The notes: generated from the letters alone by a model not told the origin. DNA of 64,000 nucleotides from an uncultured Dongia sp. (GCF_936916975.1 NZ_CAKZGO010000004.1:620001-684000); one strand, 5' to 3'; positions 33,493-44,048 are shown, counted from the first letter of the stretch. Made by a program: numbers and translations.

Positions 33493-34257
33493 TCACGCGA
33501 TCGCCGCCTGCACCTCGCCCGCGCGGCGGACCCAGTGTTCTTCCTCTTCGGTCATGTTGAAGAGCTTGCCGTGGCGGATGACTTCCGTGAGCTCTGCCAG
33601 CGCACGGTCCTTGGCGCCCTGCTTCCAGAGGATCTCGGCGTAGTAGAAGCGTGCTTCCAAACGGCGAGCCTCAAGACTGTCGCTGCGCCCGAGCAACGCC
33701 TCCAGCTCACTCAACGCCGTTGCGAGGTCGCCCGCCGCTGCCACGGCGCGCGCACCTAGAATGGTGCGTTCCTGAGCAAAGGAATTGGGGTGTGCTGCCG
33801 CGAGATCGCGCAACACCTGCCGCGCCTTGGCGTAGTTGCCATTCTCAAAGCGGGCGCGTGCCAAGCCGATGAGAATGTCGGCGGCGTTGACGAAATGTCC
33901 CTCTCGCGCACTTTCATAGAGACGGATCGCGTCCAAATAGAGTTCACGCGCTATGCATTCTTCGGCCCAGGAAATCTTGTCGTTGATCGAGCCCGTATTG
34001 ATCACGTCGTCGACGCTGCGCGACTTGACCTCACGCTCCCGTGCAGCCATCGCCCGGTGCCAACGCGCCTGGTCCATGCGCACGACTTTGGGCGACGTCT
34101 GCAGCGTGGGCATCACTTCCACAAAAAAATAGACGAGACTGCCGATCAGCGGAAAGAAGAGGATCAGGCTGATCCACCAGCAGGTCTTTCCATTGCGGAT
34201 GACATGGACGGCCATGAAGATCTGCAGGCCGATCACGGCCAAAGCTAAAATGGGCAT
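33493..34257 (-). CDS. PLDc_N/TPR membrane protein
   Basis: From the ATG at 34257 the protein is 254 residues. The first 55 residues hold two hydrophobic helices with CWWISLILFFPLIGSLVYFFVE, the pattern of the phospholipase-D-nuclease N-terminal (PLDc_N) domain that anchors cardiolipin synthases. The rest is helical tetratricopeptide-like repeats (residues 100-240) without any catalytic HKD motif, so it is not itself a synthase. It is probably a membrane-bound scaffold of unknown partner. A 20-residue longer form from 34314 is possible. Confidence 0.8.
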   Translation of the reverse strand: MPILALAVIGLQIFMAVHVIRNGKTCWWISLILFFPLIGSLVYFFVEVMPTLQTSPKVVRMDQARWHRAMAAREREVKSRSVDDVINTGSINDKISWAEECIARELYLDAIRLYESAREGHFVNAADILIGLARARFENGNYAKARQVLRDLAAAHPNSFAQERTILGARAVAAAGDLATALSELEALLGRSDSLEARRLEARFYYAEILWKQGAKDRALAELTEVIRHGKLFNMTEEEEHWVRRAGEVQAAIA

Positions 34258-34351
34258 GCGACGCGGGTCCGATTGTTCTAATCTTATTAGATGAATAGAA
34301 CATAACAAATACAACCCGTCAAGATGAGTGCTTCAGATCGACAGGGCGTTC

Positions 34352-34400
34352 AGTCGCCCACCCCCCTCCCCGCCCTCCTCCTCAAGGGGGGAGGGCGACT
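34352..34400. repeat. Half-type palindromic element E
   Basis: AGTCGCCC and GGGCGACT are inverted copies closing a C-rich/G-rich stretch of 49 bases. It is a shorter relative of the CCCTC/GAGGG elements elsewhere in the window and sits between the groL terminator and the PLDc_N/TPR gene. Confidence 0.5.
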
Positions 34401-34428
34401 AATGAATTCAAGCTGGCCCGAGGCTCCC

Positions 34429-34466
34429 CCAAAACAAAAACCCCGCGGCATTGCTGCCGCGGGGTT
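34429..34466 (-). terminator. Rho-independent terminator of groESL
   Basis: A perfect 12-bp stem (AACCCCGCGGCA with its complement) with a TTGC loop is followed on the minus strand by a T-rich run (34431-34440 read in reverse). It lies 31 bp after the groL stop codon. Confidence 0.92.
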
Positions 34467-34496
34467 CTCGATCTCAATCAGTCTGGTTGGCTGGAC

Positions 34497-36182
<1,686 letters not shown>

Positions 36183-36200
36183 TCAAGCGAACGAATTCGC

Positions 36201-36518
36201 TCAGGCAACCTTCTTCTTGGAAACCGGGGTGCCCTCGATGATGCCGAGGATGTCCGATTCCTTCATGATGAGGAGGTCCTCACCGTCGACCTTCACTTCC
36301 GTGCCCGACCACTTGCCGAACAGGATGCGATCGCCCGCCTTCACGTCGAGCGGGGTCAGCTTGCCGTCTTCGTTCTTCACGCCAGCGCCGGCGGCGATGA
36401 CTTCGCCCTCTTGCGGCTTTTCCTTGGCGGTGTCCGGGATGATGATCCCGCCGGCGGTCTTCTCAATGCCCTCGATACGACGCACGAGAACGCGGTCGTG
36501 GAGCGGACGGAATTTCAT
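36201..36518 (-). CDS. groES: Co-chaperonin GroES
   Basis: The 105-residue protein starts at the ATG at 36518 ([15 protein letters not shown]), preceded by a GGAGGAC-like ribosome-binding site. It has the mobile loop [20 protein letters not shown] and the [19 protein letters not shown] core. The last ten residues ([10 protein letters not shown]) extend beyond the usual 95-97 residues. It caps the GroEL ring. It is first in the groESL operon. Confidence 0.97.
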   Translation of the reverse strand: MKFRPLHDRVLVRRIEGIEKTAGGIIIPDTAKEKPQEGEVIAAGAGVKNEDGKLTPLDVKAGDRILFGKWSGTEVKVDGEDLLIMKESDILGIIEGTPVSKKKVA

Positions 36519-36597
36519 GGTGTCCTCCGTAAATGTCTGAAAGGTAATAGCTTTCTGCGCGCCGACCGGTGTCCCAGCGCCGCTTTGTTTACGGCTG

Positions 36598-36624
36598 CTA
36601 GCACTCTGGGTCGACGAGTGCCAG
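36598..36624. promoter_or_regulatory. CIRCE element 1 (HrcA operator)
   Basis: CTAGCACTC-N9-GAGTGCCAG matches the TTAGCACTC-N9-GAGTGCTAA consensus at 15 of 18 positions. It lies 80 bp upstream of the groES start and should bind the HrcA repressor. Confidence 0.85.
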
Positions 36625-36731
36625 ACAGGTAGGACCTTCCGGCGCAAAGGTCAAGTGCGCCGGACGCATAGCCGCAGGGTTTTCCGGGGAATCTTCTGCT
36701 CTCTGCCGGGTGCAGCCGCCGGGCAAGTCTG

Positions 36732-36758
36732 GCAGCAATCTCGCTCATTGAGTGCTAA
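36732..36758. promoter_or_regulatory. CIRCE-like element 2
   Basis: GCAGCAATC-N9-GAGTGCTAA has a perfect right half and six of nine matches in the left half, with the correct nine-base spacing. It lies 134 bp upstream of element 1's start. Binding by HrcA is less certain. Confidence 0.5.
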
Positions 36759-36888
36759 CTAACTGTAATCACAAATATTTTTATGATTTGTTAGCAACCG
36801 ACTCGGCATCATTGAGTTAACATTTCCGTCTCAAATAGGTCAGCAAAGGTTCACAGCGTCCCGTCTCAACAACCTGAGGAGGTTTTAT

Positions 36889-37158
36889 ATGGAGATGAGT
36901 GCGTTCAGCCGGCAACTACGTGACTACCGTCTGGTCACGGCCGAGATCCTTTACCATCTGCCGGATCATCCCGGCCTGCTGCAAAGCTATATCTGGCAGG
37001 ATTACGACCTCGCCCCGCGCCTGCCCATCCTTCACAAATTCCTCGATTTCTGGAGCCACAATCTCGACGGCAAGCTGCATTCCGTGAAGGTCGCGAAGAC
37101 CGAGATCATCACGCCCAGCAAATGGCGCCATACGGAGGCCCTGCTCAGTCTACATTAA
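36889..37158 (+). CDS. usg: Usg family protein
   Basis: The 89-residue protein matches the alphaproteobacterial Usg family across its length: FSRQLRDYRLVTAEILYHLPDHP at the start, then LLQSYIWQDYDLAPRLP and GKLHSVKVA. The gene has an excellent ribosome-binding site (GAGGAGG) seven bases before the ATG. Family members have no established biochemical role. It is divergent from groES and followed after a gap by the YqaA-type gene. Confidence 0.9.
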   Translation: MEMSAFSRQLRDYRLVTAEILYHLPDHPGLLQSYIWQDYDLAPRLPILHKFLDFWSHNLDGKLHSVKVAKTEIITPSKWRHTEALLSLH

Positions 37159-37268
37159 ATCGGGCTCCATTAAGTCGGGCTGCATTGGGTGCGTTGCAGC
37201 ATGGTCGGTTGTGAAGGCACTGGCGACCTGATAGGAGGTTGGCCCGCCTTCTCAAGATCGGTGTGCCT

Positions 37269-37847
37269 GTGCTGCGTCGCCTTTATGACTGGATCATGCG
37301 TTTGGCCGAAAGCCCGCGCGCCCTCTGGGCGCTGGCGGCCGTCTCCTTCGCCGAAAGCTCGTTCTTTCCCATCCCGCCCGACCCGATGCTCATTCCGATG
37401 GTGCTGGCCAACCGCAAGAAGGCCTGGGTCTTCGCAGCTGTGGCCACCGTCGCCTCGGTCCTGGGCGGGATCGCCGGCTACTTCATCGGCTATTCGCTGG
37501 AAAGCCTCGGCGCCTCGATCCTCACCTTCTACGGTCATGCCGATGCGATGGGCGAGTTCCAGGCGATGTTCGCGCAATGGGGCCTGTGGATCATTCTGAT
37601 CAAGGGCCTGACGCCGATCCCCTATAAATTCGTCACCATCGCGTCAGGCATGGCGGGGTTCGACCTCAAGATCTTCATCATGGCCTCGATCGCCACCCGC
37701 GGCGGTCGCTTCTTCATCATCGCGACCTTGCTCTATTTCTTCGGCGAGCCGGTGCGTGCCTTCATCGAGAAGCGATTGACCTTGGTGACGACGCTGTTCG
37801 TGGTGCTATTGGTTGGCGGCTTCATCGCCCTTAAATACATTTTCTGA
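37269..37847 (+). CDS. YqaA/VTT-type (DedA-like) membrane protein
   Basis: The protein is about 192 residues from the GTG at 37269, giving the family-like start MLRRLYDWIMRLAESP. A TTG at 37239 would add ten residues but directly abuts the AGGAGG sequence at 37233. It has five to six membrane helices with the SNARE-associated/VTT motifs SFAESSFFPIPPDPMLIPM and KGLTPIPYKFVTIASGMAG. DedA-superfamily proteins move or flip lipids such as undecaprenyl phosphate; the activity of this branch is unproven. It is followed 20 bp later by dsbB. Confidence 0.87.
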   Translation: MLRRLYDWIMRLAESPRALWALAAVSFAESSFFPIPPDPMLIPMVLANRKKAWVFAAVATVASVLGGIAGYFIGYSLESLGASILTFYGHADAMGEFQAMFAQWGLWIILIKGLTPIPYKFVTIASGMAGFDLKIFIMASIATRGGRFFIIATLLYFFGEPVRAFIEKRLTLVTTLFVVLLVGGFIALKYIF

Positions 37848-37867
37848 CGCGCTGAAAGGAACGACTC

Positions 37868-38362
37868 TTGTCCCGTCCCTTCATCGAACCGCAACACACG
37901 CCCTGGCTCGCCGCCGGCTTCAGCCTCTCAGCCCTCTGCGTTGCCTGGCTGGCGCAATATGGTTTTGGCCTCGCCCCCTGCCATCTTTGCCTGCTGCAGC
38001 GTGATGCCTATTGGGCGGCGATCGTCCTCTCTGTCATTGCCATCGTGCTGGGATCACGCTCCCCCATGCGGCGCTGGGTGGTGGCCTTGGTCGGCCTCGC
38101 CTTCCTGGTGGGCGCCGGCATCGCCTTCTTCCATGTCGGCGTCGAGCAGAAATGGTGGGAGGGTGACGCAGCCTGCATCGGCGGCATGTCGGGCCTGTCC
38201 GGCGCCGATCTCGAAGCCGCCATCATGAACGCGCCTGTGACACGCTGCGACGACGTGGCCTTTGAGTTGTTCGGGATTTCCATGGCAGGCTATAATGGCT
38301 TGTTGTCGCTGGCGCTGGCCGCCTTCACTTTCTGGGGTGCCGCGCGCATAAGTCGACGTTGA
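37868..38362 (+). CDS. dsbB: Disulfide bond formation protein B
   Basis: The 164-residue protein starts at TTG and has four membrane helices. The first periplasmic loop carries the CHLC redox pair near residue 38, within PCHLCLLQRDAYW. The second carries the other pair (Cys98 and Cys117 by position, in DAACIGG and VTRCDD). DsbB reoxidises DsbA using quinone. Its stop overlaps the coq7 reading frame (TTGA), and the pairing with a ubiquinone gene fits its quinone dependence. Confidence 0.9.
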   Translation: MSRPFIEPQHTPWLAAGFSLSALCVAWLAQYGFGLAPCHLCLLQRDAYWAAIVLSVIAIVLGSRSPMRRWVVALVGLAFLVGAGIAFFHVGVEQKWWEGDAACIGGMSGLSGADLEAAIMNAPVTRCDDVAFELFGISMAGYNGLLSLALAAFTFWGAARISRR

Positions 38363-38388
38363 GTAGTGGCGTGGAGAACATTGCCGAC

Positions 38389-38985
38389 ATGTCGATCCCG
38401 GTTGATCAGCGCGACGCGGCGCCCGCCCCGGCAGTAACGCCGGCTGCAGCGCGCAGCCTGCCCGGCGACCTCACGCCCGCACAGCTCATCGACCGGATCA
38501 TCCGTGTCGACCATGCCGGTGAATACGGCGCCAAGCGCATCTATGAAGGTCAGCTGGCCGTCCTCGGCAACAAGGCCGAGGGCCATGTCATCCGGCATAT
38601 GATGGAGCAGGAGTTGGTGCATCTGCAGGCCTTCGAGAAACTGATGGTGGAACGGCGTGCGCGGCCGTCACTGCTGTTTCCGATCTGGCATGTGGCGGGT
38701 TTCGCCTTGGGGGCCGCCACCGCGCTGATGGGGCCGAAGGCCGCCATGGCCTGCACGGTTGCGGTCGAGGAAGTGATCGACGAACATTACCGCCAGCAGA
38801 CCGCGACGCTCGGCAGTTCGGAACCGGCCCTCACCGACAAGATCGAGACCTTCCGCGCCGAGGAAGTGCAGCACCGCGACACGGGTCTCGCCCACGGTGC
38901 CGAACAGGCGCCGGGCTATCCGGTGCTGAGCAGCGCCATCAAGGCCGGCTCACGCCTCGCCATCTGGCTCGCTGAACGAATCTAG
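38389..38985 (+). CDS. coq7: Demethoxyubiquinone hydroxylase (COQ7 family)
   Basis: From the ATG at 38389 the protein is 198 residues; a TTG at 38359 overlapping dsbB would add ten. The diiron four-helix ligands are visible: RVDHAGEYGAKRIYEGQ, MMEQELVHLQAF (ExxH), AVEEVIDEHY and EEVQHRDTG (ExxH). COQ7 hydroxylates 5-demethoxyubiquinol in ubiquinone biosynthesis and is a peripheral membrane enzyme. It directly follows dsbB. Confidence 0.93.
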   Translation: MSIPVDQRDAAPAPAVTPAAARSLPGDLTPAQLIDRIIRVDHAGEYGAKRIYEGQLAVLGNKAEGHVIRHMMEQELVHLQAFEKLMVERRARPSLLFPIWHVAGFALGAATALMGPKAAMACTVAVEEVIDEHYRQQTATLGSSEPALTDKIETFRAEEVQHRDTGLAHGAEQAPGYPVLSSAIKAGSRLAIWLAERI

Positions 38986-38996
38986 GCCGAAAGACT

Positions 38997-39494
38997 CTAG
39001 CGGATCAGATCCGCCTGCTCGTGGACGGCTTCGGGACCCAGGGCCTGTGCCACCAGGGTCTCCAGGCGCTGCGCCAGCTTGTCGCCGAGTGCGCCGCCAT
39101 CGCCGCGGATTTCCTGGGTCAGCACGAGGCGCATGGCGTCGAGATGGGCCGCCACCAGATTGAGATCCGCTTCCGGAAATGGCCGCTTCGCGCGGGTGAG
39201 GCGGCACAATGAATCGCCGAGGCGCGTCATCAGATGAAAGCCGAAGGACGAGCCCTGGCCCTTGATGTTGTGGGCGATGGCATACAGCGCCTGTGTCGCG
39301 ATCATGCGGTCGTCGACCGCACCGGCCGGAAGATTTTCGCCACTTTTGGCGGTCCGCGCCGCCGCCAGGAACTCGGCGCATTTATCGACATCGGCTGTGG
39401 CCCAACTGACATAGCTCTTGGCAAGATCGGCCACCGCCGCTTCGGCGCGGGCCAGCCGCCGCGCCATCTCGCTGTCTTTGGTTTCGTCGCTCAT
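38997..39494 (-). CDS. Hpt-domain protein
   Basis: The 165-residue product contains the histidine phosphotransfer motif AIAHNIKGQGSSFGF near residue 75, where the His is the phospho-acceptor, followed by a second helix GDSLCRLTRAK. No catalytic kinase domain is present, so it should shuttle phosphate between an unidentified kinase and regulator. The soluble hybrid kinase at 21.7-23.8 kb is one candidate partner in the window, but this is speculation. It converges on coq7. Confidence 0.8.
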   Translation of the reverse strand: MSDETKDSEMARRLARAEAAVADLAKSYVSWATADVDKCAEFLAAARTAKSGENLPAGAVDDRMIATQALYAIAHNIKGQGSSFGFHLMTRLGDSLCRLTRAKRPFPEADLNLVAAHLDAMRLVLTQEIRGDGGALGDKLAQRLETLVAQALGPEAVHEQADLIR

Positions 39495-39619
39495 CCAGCC
39501 TTGCATTCCGCGGCCCAGGACGGGCCTTCAGTGAATATTCAAGAGCTTATCTTAACCTCTTCGCCTTGATTAGCCTAGAGGATTGGTTTTGCAGGCCTGA
39601 TTACTTGTAGAGGTTGCAG

Positions 39620-40807
39620 CTACATGCGGCGCGGCAAGTATCTGGCAAACAGACCCACCACCAGCATCAGGATACCATAGGCGATGTAGACCGCCCGCTG
39701 ATCGAAGAAGACCAGCAGTGCCGTGAAGACCGCAAAGGGCAGCAGATTGCCGATATCGATATAGGTGCGAAAGACCGACATCATCTGCGGCCGCTCCAGC
39801 GGCCGGACCGCCCGCAGAAACGGGATGTTGCCAAGCGAATCCAGCATCACGACGAAGAATGCCGCGACCAGCAGCAGGATGCCCACCGCCAGCGGGCTGG
39901 CGAAGGCGAAGGGGATGGCGAGTGTGGTGAGGCCGGCGCCAAAAAAGGCCACCATGATGGGCAGGCGCACGCCAGTGCGATGTGCTACCCACCCGAATAA
40001 TGGTGCCAGAACCAGCAATATGTTGGCCGCTCCCGTGACGAGGCTGGTCCAAAAATCGTCGACCTTCATGTCGCGGAAATAGAGCGCTGGATACAGGAAG
40101 AACATGGACCACCAGCCGGATCTTCCGAAGGCGATGGCCCAGCCAAGGCGAAGTCGCGGTTGACTGAAGAACCGGCCAATACTGTGGAAGGGGTTGGGCG
40201 GTGGCTTGGTGGCGGCTGCCACGGCCGGATTTTCGGTCAGCCGCAGATAGGCGAAGAAGGCGACCGCGATGAGCGCCACCCCCATGCCGGTCGCTGCAAC
40301 CGACCACGCCCCGAAGGCATTGTAGAGAGCTACGCCGGCTATGGGGCCTAAACCCCAGGGAAGGCAACCCAGCAATAGTTTGAGTGGTTCATAGCGGACC
40401 AGATCAGCGCGTGGGATGAAGTCGAGCACGTAGAGGGTGAGGGCGACAATACAGGCCGTGCCGGAGAGCGTGCGGAGCACCTGTCCCATGAACTGGCCGA
40501 GCGGGTCATCGAACGCCAAAGCAACGACCGCGAATCCGCTGACAAGAAGGCCCATCGAATAGACCCAGCGGCGCCGATAGCGATGGATGAGCAGCGGCAC
40601 GGCGAAGCCCGCGATGAGGCCGAAAATCGTGACGCCGAGATAGACAGCCGTGACCCTGGCCTCGCTGCCGAAAATCTCTTTCGCCTGGAGCGGCATGACG
40701 GTGAGGACCAGCGCCCGCGTGGTCGATTCCAGCATGTACATGATCGCAAAGACCATGGCGCCAGGCTTGTGCCCGGTGAGCGGCAGGGAGGGTGACTCGA
40801 TGGCCAT
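39620..40807 (-). CDS. MFS transporter
   Basis: From the ATG at 40807 the protein is 395 residues with about twelve hydrophobic helices and the loop YRRRWVYSMGLLVSG typical of major facilitator carriers. The substrate is not apparent. It ends YLPRRM. A longer reading from 40921 is unlikely because its extension resembles no family. It diverges from the Lrp-type regulator across a 291-bp region with no other gene. Confidence 0.87.
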   Translation of the reverse strand: MAIESPSLPLTGHKPGAMVFAIMYMLESTTRALVLTVMPLQAKEIFGSEARVTAVYLGVTIFGLIAGFAVPLLIHRYRRRWVYSMGLLVSGFAVVALAFDDPLGQFMGQVLRTLSGTACIVALTLYVLDFIPRADLVRYEPLKLLLGCLPWGLGPIAGVALYNAFGAWSVAATGMGVALIAVAFFAYLRLTENPAVAAATKPPPNPFHSIGRFFSQPRLRLGWAIAFGRSGWWSMFFLYPALYFRDMKVDDFWTSLVTGAANILLVLAPLFGWVAHRTGVRLPIMVAFFGAGLTTLAIPFAFASPLAVGILLLVAAFFVVMLDSLGNIPFLRAVRPLERPQMMSVFRTYIDIGNLLPFAVFTALLVFFDQRAVYIAYGILMLVVGLFARYLPRRM

Positions 40808-41098
40808 CAGGCGATTTTCAGGATGCCGGCGGTGATAGGGGGCGGTGATGAAGTCCGTATGTCCGATGAATAGCATGAGCCCGGCGCAGCGTCCTGAGCG
40901 GAACCGGCATGGCTTCGTCACAAATCGGCATAGCGAAGTGTGGAATGATCGGTTATGCCGTCCGCGCTGAGGAAGTGCCGGCCGGATTGTGCACCTGCTC
41001 TCAACAATCCTTCCACCTTAGCGGCTGGTCAAAGCTCCTTGCCTTCCGGGCGCAAAAAGGCGACAAGAAATAAACTTACCGGCACTTCGACGGACAAT

Positions 41099-41542
41099 AT
41101 GGCGAAACGCAGCCTGGACGAAATCGACCGCAAGCTCCTCTCGCTGCTGCGTAACAACGCGCGCACGCCGACCGCGGCCCTGGGCCGCCAGCTTTCCTTG
41201 TCGCGCAGCGCGGTGCAGGAGCGCCTAAAGCGCCTGGAGCGTGACGGTGTCATTGCCGGCTATACCCTGGTCGTCGGCAAGGATGGCGAAGCGCCCGGTG
41301 TCGGCGCCCATGTCCTGCTCTCGGTCGACCCCAAGGCGCACGACCAGGCGATCGGTGCCTTGAAAAAACTGCCCGAGGTGCAATCAGCCTATACCGTCTC
41401 CGGTTCCTTCGACGCCATCGCCATCGTCAGCGCCAGCAACGCCGCCCATCTCGACGAGATCCTGACGCGCATCGGCCACCTGCCTGGCGTGCAGCGCACG
41501 ACCTCCTCGATCCTGCTATCCACCTTGGTCGAGCGCCGCTAA
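41099..41542 (+). CDS. Lrp/AsnC-family transcriptional regulator
   Basis: The 147-residue protein has an N-terminal winged helix (LDEIDRKLLSLLRNNARTPTAALGRQLSLSRSAVQERLKRLERDGVI contains the recognition helix) and a C-terminal RAM ligand domain (VQSAYTVSGSFDAIAIVSA). It probably senses an amino acid. The gene ends 11 bp before a PLP dehydratase gene in the same direction, so it likely controls that gene. Confidence 0.92.
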   Translation: MAKRSLDEIDRKLLSLLRNNARTPTAALGRQLSLSRSAVQERLKRLERDGVIAGYTLVVGKDGEAPGVGAHVLLSVDPKAHDQAIGALKKLPEVQSAYTVSGSFDAIAIVSASNAAHLDEILTRIGHLPGVQRTTSSILLSTLVERR

Positions 41543-41553
41543 AGTCACGCCCC

Positions 41554-42504
41554 ATGACGACTGTTGTGACTGCCGATGATATCGAGGCCGCGGCGCGGCG
41601 GCTGCATGGCCATGTGCGCCGCACGCCGATCCTGCCTTTGGAACTGGGCGCCCTCGGGACCCACGCCCATCTCACCTTGAAGCTGGAACTGCTGCAGCAT
41701 AGCGGTTCGTTCAAGGCGCGCGGCGCTTTCAACTCCCTGCTCTCTTTGCCGGTGCCGGCGACCGGACTCATTGCGGCATCAGGCGGCAATCATGGTGCTG
41801 CCGTGGCATTCGCCGCACAAAGCCTGGGCCACACGGCGGAAATCTTCGTGCCGGCCTTGGCGAGCGCTGCCAAGATCGCGCGCATCGAATCCTTCGGCGC
41901 CCGCGTCACCGTCGTGCCCGGCGCCTATGCCGACGCGCTGGTGGCCGCCGATAAGCGCATGAATGAAACCGGCGCGCTCGCCATCCATGCCTATGACGCG
42001 CCGACCACGGTCGCCGGACAAGGCACACTGGCGCGCGAGCTGGATGCACAATGCACCATGCTGGACACTGTGCTGGTGGCGGTGGGCGGTGGTGGCCTCA
42101 TCGGCGGGATTGCCGCCTGGTTCGGCGGCCGTGTTCGCGTGGTCGGCGTCGAGCCGGTCAACTGCCCGACCCTGCAGCGCGCCTTTGCAGCCAAGGAGCC
42201 GGTCGATGTCGATGTGAGCGGCATTGCGGCCGATTCACTCGGCGCGCGGCGGATCGGCACCCTGCCCTTTGCCATCGCCAAGGACTTCGTCGAAGGCGTG
42301 GTGCTGGTGGAAGACGATGCCATCCGCGCGGCTCAGCATGTGCTGTGGCGCGATTTGCGCCTTGCCAGCGAACCGGGCGGGGCAACAGCTTTGGCAGCCT
42401 TGCTGTCAGGCGCCTATAAACCGGCTCTGGGGGAAAAGGTCGCCGTCATCCTGTGCGGCGGCAATGTCGATCCGGCGACGTTGAACGCCGTCACGACCGA
42501 GTAG
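41554..42504 (+). CDS. Threonine/serine dehydratase-type PLP enzyme
   Basis: The 316-residue fold-type II enzyme has SGSFKARGAFNSL with the PLP lysine, SGGNHGAAVAFAA binding the cofactor phosphate, and the glycine loop VGGGGLIGGIA near residue 175. It lacks an ACT regulatory domain, so it resembles the catabolic threonine dehydratase, serine racemase and threo-3-hydroxyaspartate ammonia-lyase group. The exact substrate cannot be fixed from sequence. It follows an Lrp-type regulator by 11 bp. Confidence 0.88.
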   Translation: MTTVVTADDIEAAARRLHGHVRRTPILPLELGALGTHAHLTLKLELLQHSGSFKARGAFNSLLSLPVPATGLIAASGGNHGAAVAFAAQSLGHTAEIFVPALASAAKIARIESFGARVTVVPGAYADALVAADKRMNETGALAIHAYDAPTTVAGQGTLARELDAQCTMLDTVLVAVGGGGLIGGIAAWFGGRVRVVGVEPVNCPTLQRAFAAKEPVDVDVSGIAADSLGARRIGTLPFAIAKDFVEGVVLVEDDAIRAAQHVLWRDLRLASEPGGATALAALLSGAYKPALGEKVAVILCGGNVDPATLNAVTTE

Positions 42505-42512
42505 CTGCACGA

Positions 42513-42651
42513 CCCCCTCACCCTGACCCTCTCCCGCGAGGGGAGAGGGGATGCGATCTGCCGGCAATGCTGAGGCTGTCGGTAAAATCTCAAATGACGG
42601 GCGTGGCACTAGCCCCTCTCCCCTCGCGGGAGAGGGGTTGGGGTGAGGGGG
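42513..42651. repeat. Palindromic element C
   Basis: Arms at 42513-42550 and 42613-42651 are inverted copies of the same type as element B. The spacer again begins GATCTGCCGGCAA. The element falls between the convergent dehydratase and FecR-like genes, touching neither. Confidence 0.85.
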
Positions 42652-42659
42652 TGCCGCAG

Positions 42660-43352
42660 CTACTCCAGCGCCAGGCCCGCTTTCAATTTCGCCAGCTTCT
42701 TGGCATCCGCGGCTTTCGGGCCGGCGGTCGCGCCCAGCGAGATCTTGCCGATGGTGGTGAACTGGCCGGCGGACAGCAGCATCGCCTTGTCCTGATCGAT
42801 GCTGGGCAGGCTACGGAAGCCCAGGGTAGATGCCGCTACGTCGACCTTGCCTTCCAGCACATAGACCGAGGTCTCGGCTTTCTTTGCCTCGACGATCCAT
42901 TCGGTGGCGCGCGTTGCCGCCACGGTATTGCTGGTGCGGATGACAAAGCTGGAGCCGGGCGCGGCCTTGGCCGTAATCGCTTCTAGCAAGCCGGATTTGA
43001 GGTCGAAGGTCGCTTCACGCGACAAGGTTTCCTGCGCAAAGTCGAATTGCGCGACGGTCACCTTGGTGAGTTCGCCGAGGTTCAACTGCGACCCGTCGGC
43101 GAGTTCTATCCGCAGGCGGCTTTCAGCGAGTGTGGTGACGACATCGCCGGCGGCCACTTCCTCGCCGCCCTGCAGGATGCTCTGCTGGCCATCGCGCAAC
43201 AGCGACGCGGTCCCTTTCACCTTGGCGACCGAGCCAATCGCAACGATCGCGGCCCGGGCGTCCCGCCCCGACCACAGGATCGCGGCGGGCACGGCAAAGC
43301 CGAGGCCCAGCAGGAGGCGCAGGAAATGCTGTCTGGTAAGACGCGCTGACAT
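42660..43352 (-). CDS. Exported FecR-domain protein
   Basis: From the ATG at 43352 the protein is 230 residues. It has an N-terminal signal with a twin-arginine-poor start (RLTRQHFLRLLLGLGFAVPAAILW) that ends near residue 34. The FecR-like core is present (VGSVAKVKGTASLLRDG, LAESRLRIELADGSQLNLGE and RTSNTVAATRATEWIVE). FecR cores in exported proteins without a sigma-factor partner are of unclear role. The following upstream gene in the same direction is a universal stress protein 119 bp away. Confidence 0.8.
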   Translation of the reverse strand: MSARLTRQHFLRLLLGLGFAVPAAILWSGRDARAAIVAIGSVAKVKGTASLLRDGQQSILQGGEEVAAGDVVTTLAESRLRIELADGSQLNLGELTKVTVAQFDFAQETLSREATFDLKSGLLEAITAKAAPGSSFVIRTSNTVAATRATEWIVEAKKAETSVYVLEGKVDVAASTLGFRSLPSIDQDKAMLLSAGQFTTIGKISLGATAGPKAADAKKLAKLKAGLALE

Positions 43353-43471
43353 GATGTCTTCACTCACGGTGGATCGCGGCGGGATTTCCGCACGATAGTC
43401 ACCTGGATATTGGGCCGGTATAGGCGCCACCGCAATGACCGACATCACACATTTGATGAGCCCCTTAGGCT

Positions 43472-44005
43472 CTAGGCGATGTTTTCCACATCCGCCTCGG
43501 TCAGGTTGCCGGGGACAATGGTGATGGGGATGCGCAGTTTGCCGATTGCCTTGCCGGTGAGGGCCGAGATCAGAGGACCGGGACCTTTGGGCCCGGTCGA
43601 GGCGCCCAATACCAGGATCGAGATGGTGGGTTCCTCGTCGATCAGCTTCATCACCTCGTCCTGCCGATCGCCTTCGCGGAAGAACAGGATGGGGAAATTG
43701 CCGGAGAGCTTGTGCACTTCGCCGGCCATCCTCTGCATGATGGCTTCGGCCTGCTGGCGTGCCTCGTCGCGGATGAGATTGCTGACGCCGACCCATTCCT
43801 GATAGTCGCCGGGCTCCATGACATAGGCCATCGCGACCCGGCCGCCGGTCTTGGCGGCGCGCTTGCAGGCGTAGCGTAGCGCCACTTTCAATTCCGGCGA
43901 TTCATCGATGATGACCAGAAAGATGCGGCCCTGCACCAATGGCTTTTCGGGCGGTTTCTCCACCGGCTTTTCTCCGGATGGAGTCTGATCGCTAGCTTCA
44001 CTCAT
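43472..44005 (-). CDS. Universal stress protein family member
   Basis: From the ATG at 44005 the protein is 177 residues. Residues 1-25 are a Pro/Lys/Glu-rich linker, followed by the Usp fold: GRIFLVIIDESPELKVALRYACK near the start and ILVLGASTGPKGPGPLISALTGKAIGKLRIPITIVPG at the end, the ATP-binding glycine motif. Usp proteins bind ATP and act under stress by unclear mechanisms. It lies 43 bp downstream of the TIGR02186 gene in the same direction. Confidence 0.87.
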   Translation of the reverse strand: MSEASDQTPSGEKPVEKPPEKPLVQGRIFLVIIDESPELKVALRYACKRAAKTGGRVAMAYVMEPGDYQEWVGVSNLIRDEARQQAEAIMQRMAGEVHKLSGNFPILFFREGDRQDEVMKLIDEEPTISILVLGASTGPKGPGPLISALTGKAIGKLRIPITIVPGNLTEADVENIA

Positions 44006-44048
44006 CTTCCCCACTCCCTCGTCAACCCAACCAGGCCTTCGGCAATCA

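Larger units (their letters stand above)
36519..36888. other. 370-bp groES-usg divergent regulatory region
   Basis: The region carries no gene. It holds two CIRCE-like elements nearer groES and an AT-rich stretch (36759-36800) flanked by inverted TGCTAAC and GTTAGCA heptamers, which suggests promoter and operator sequences for both directions. Confidence 0.6.
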
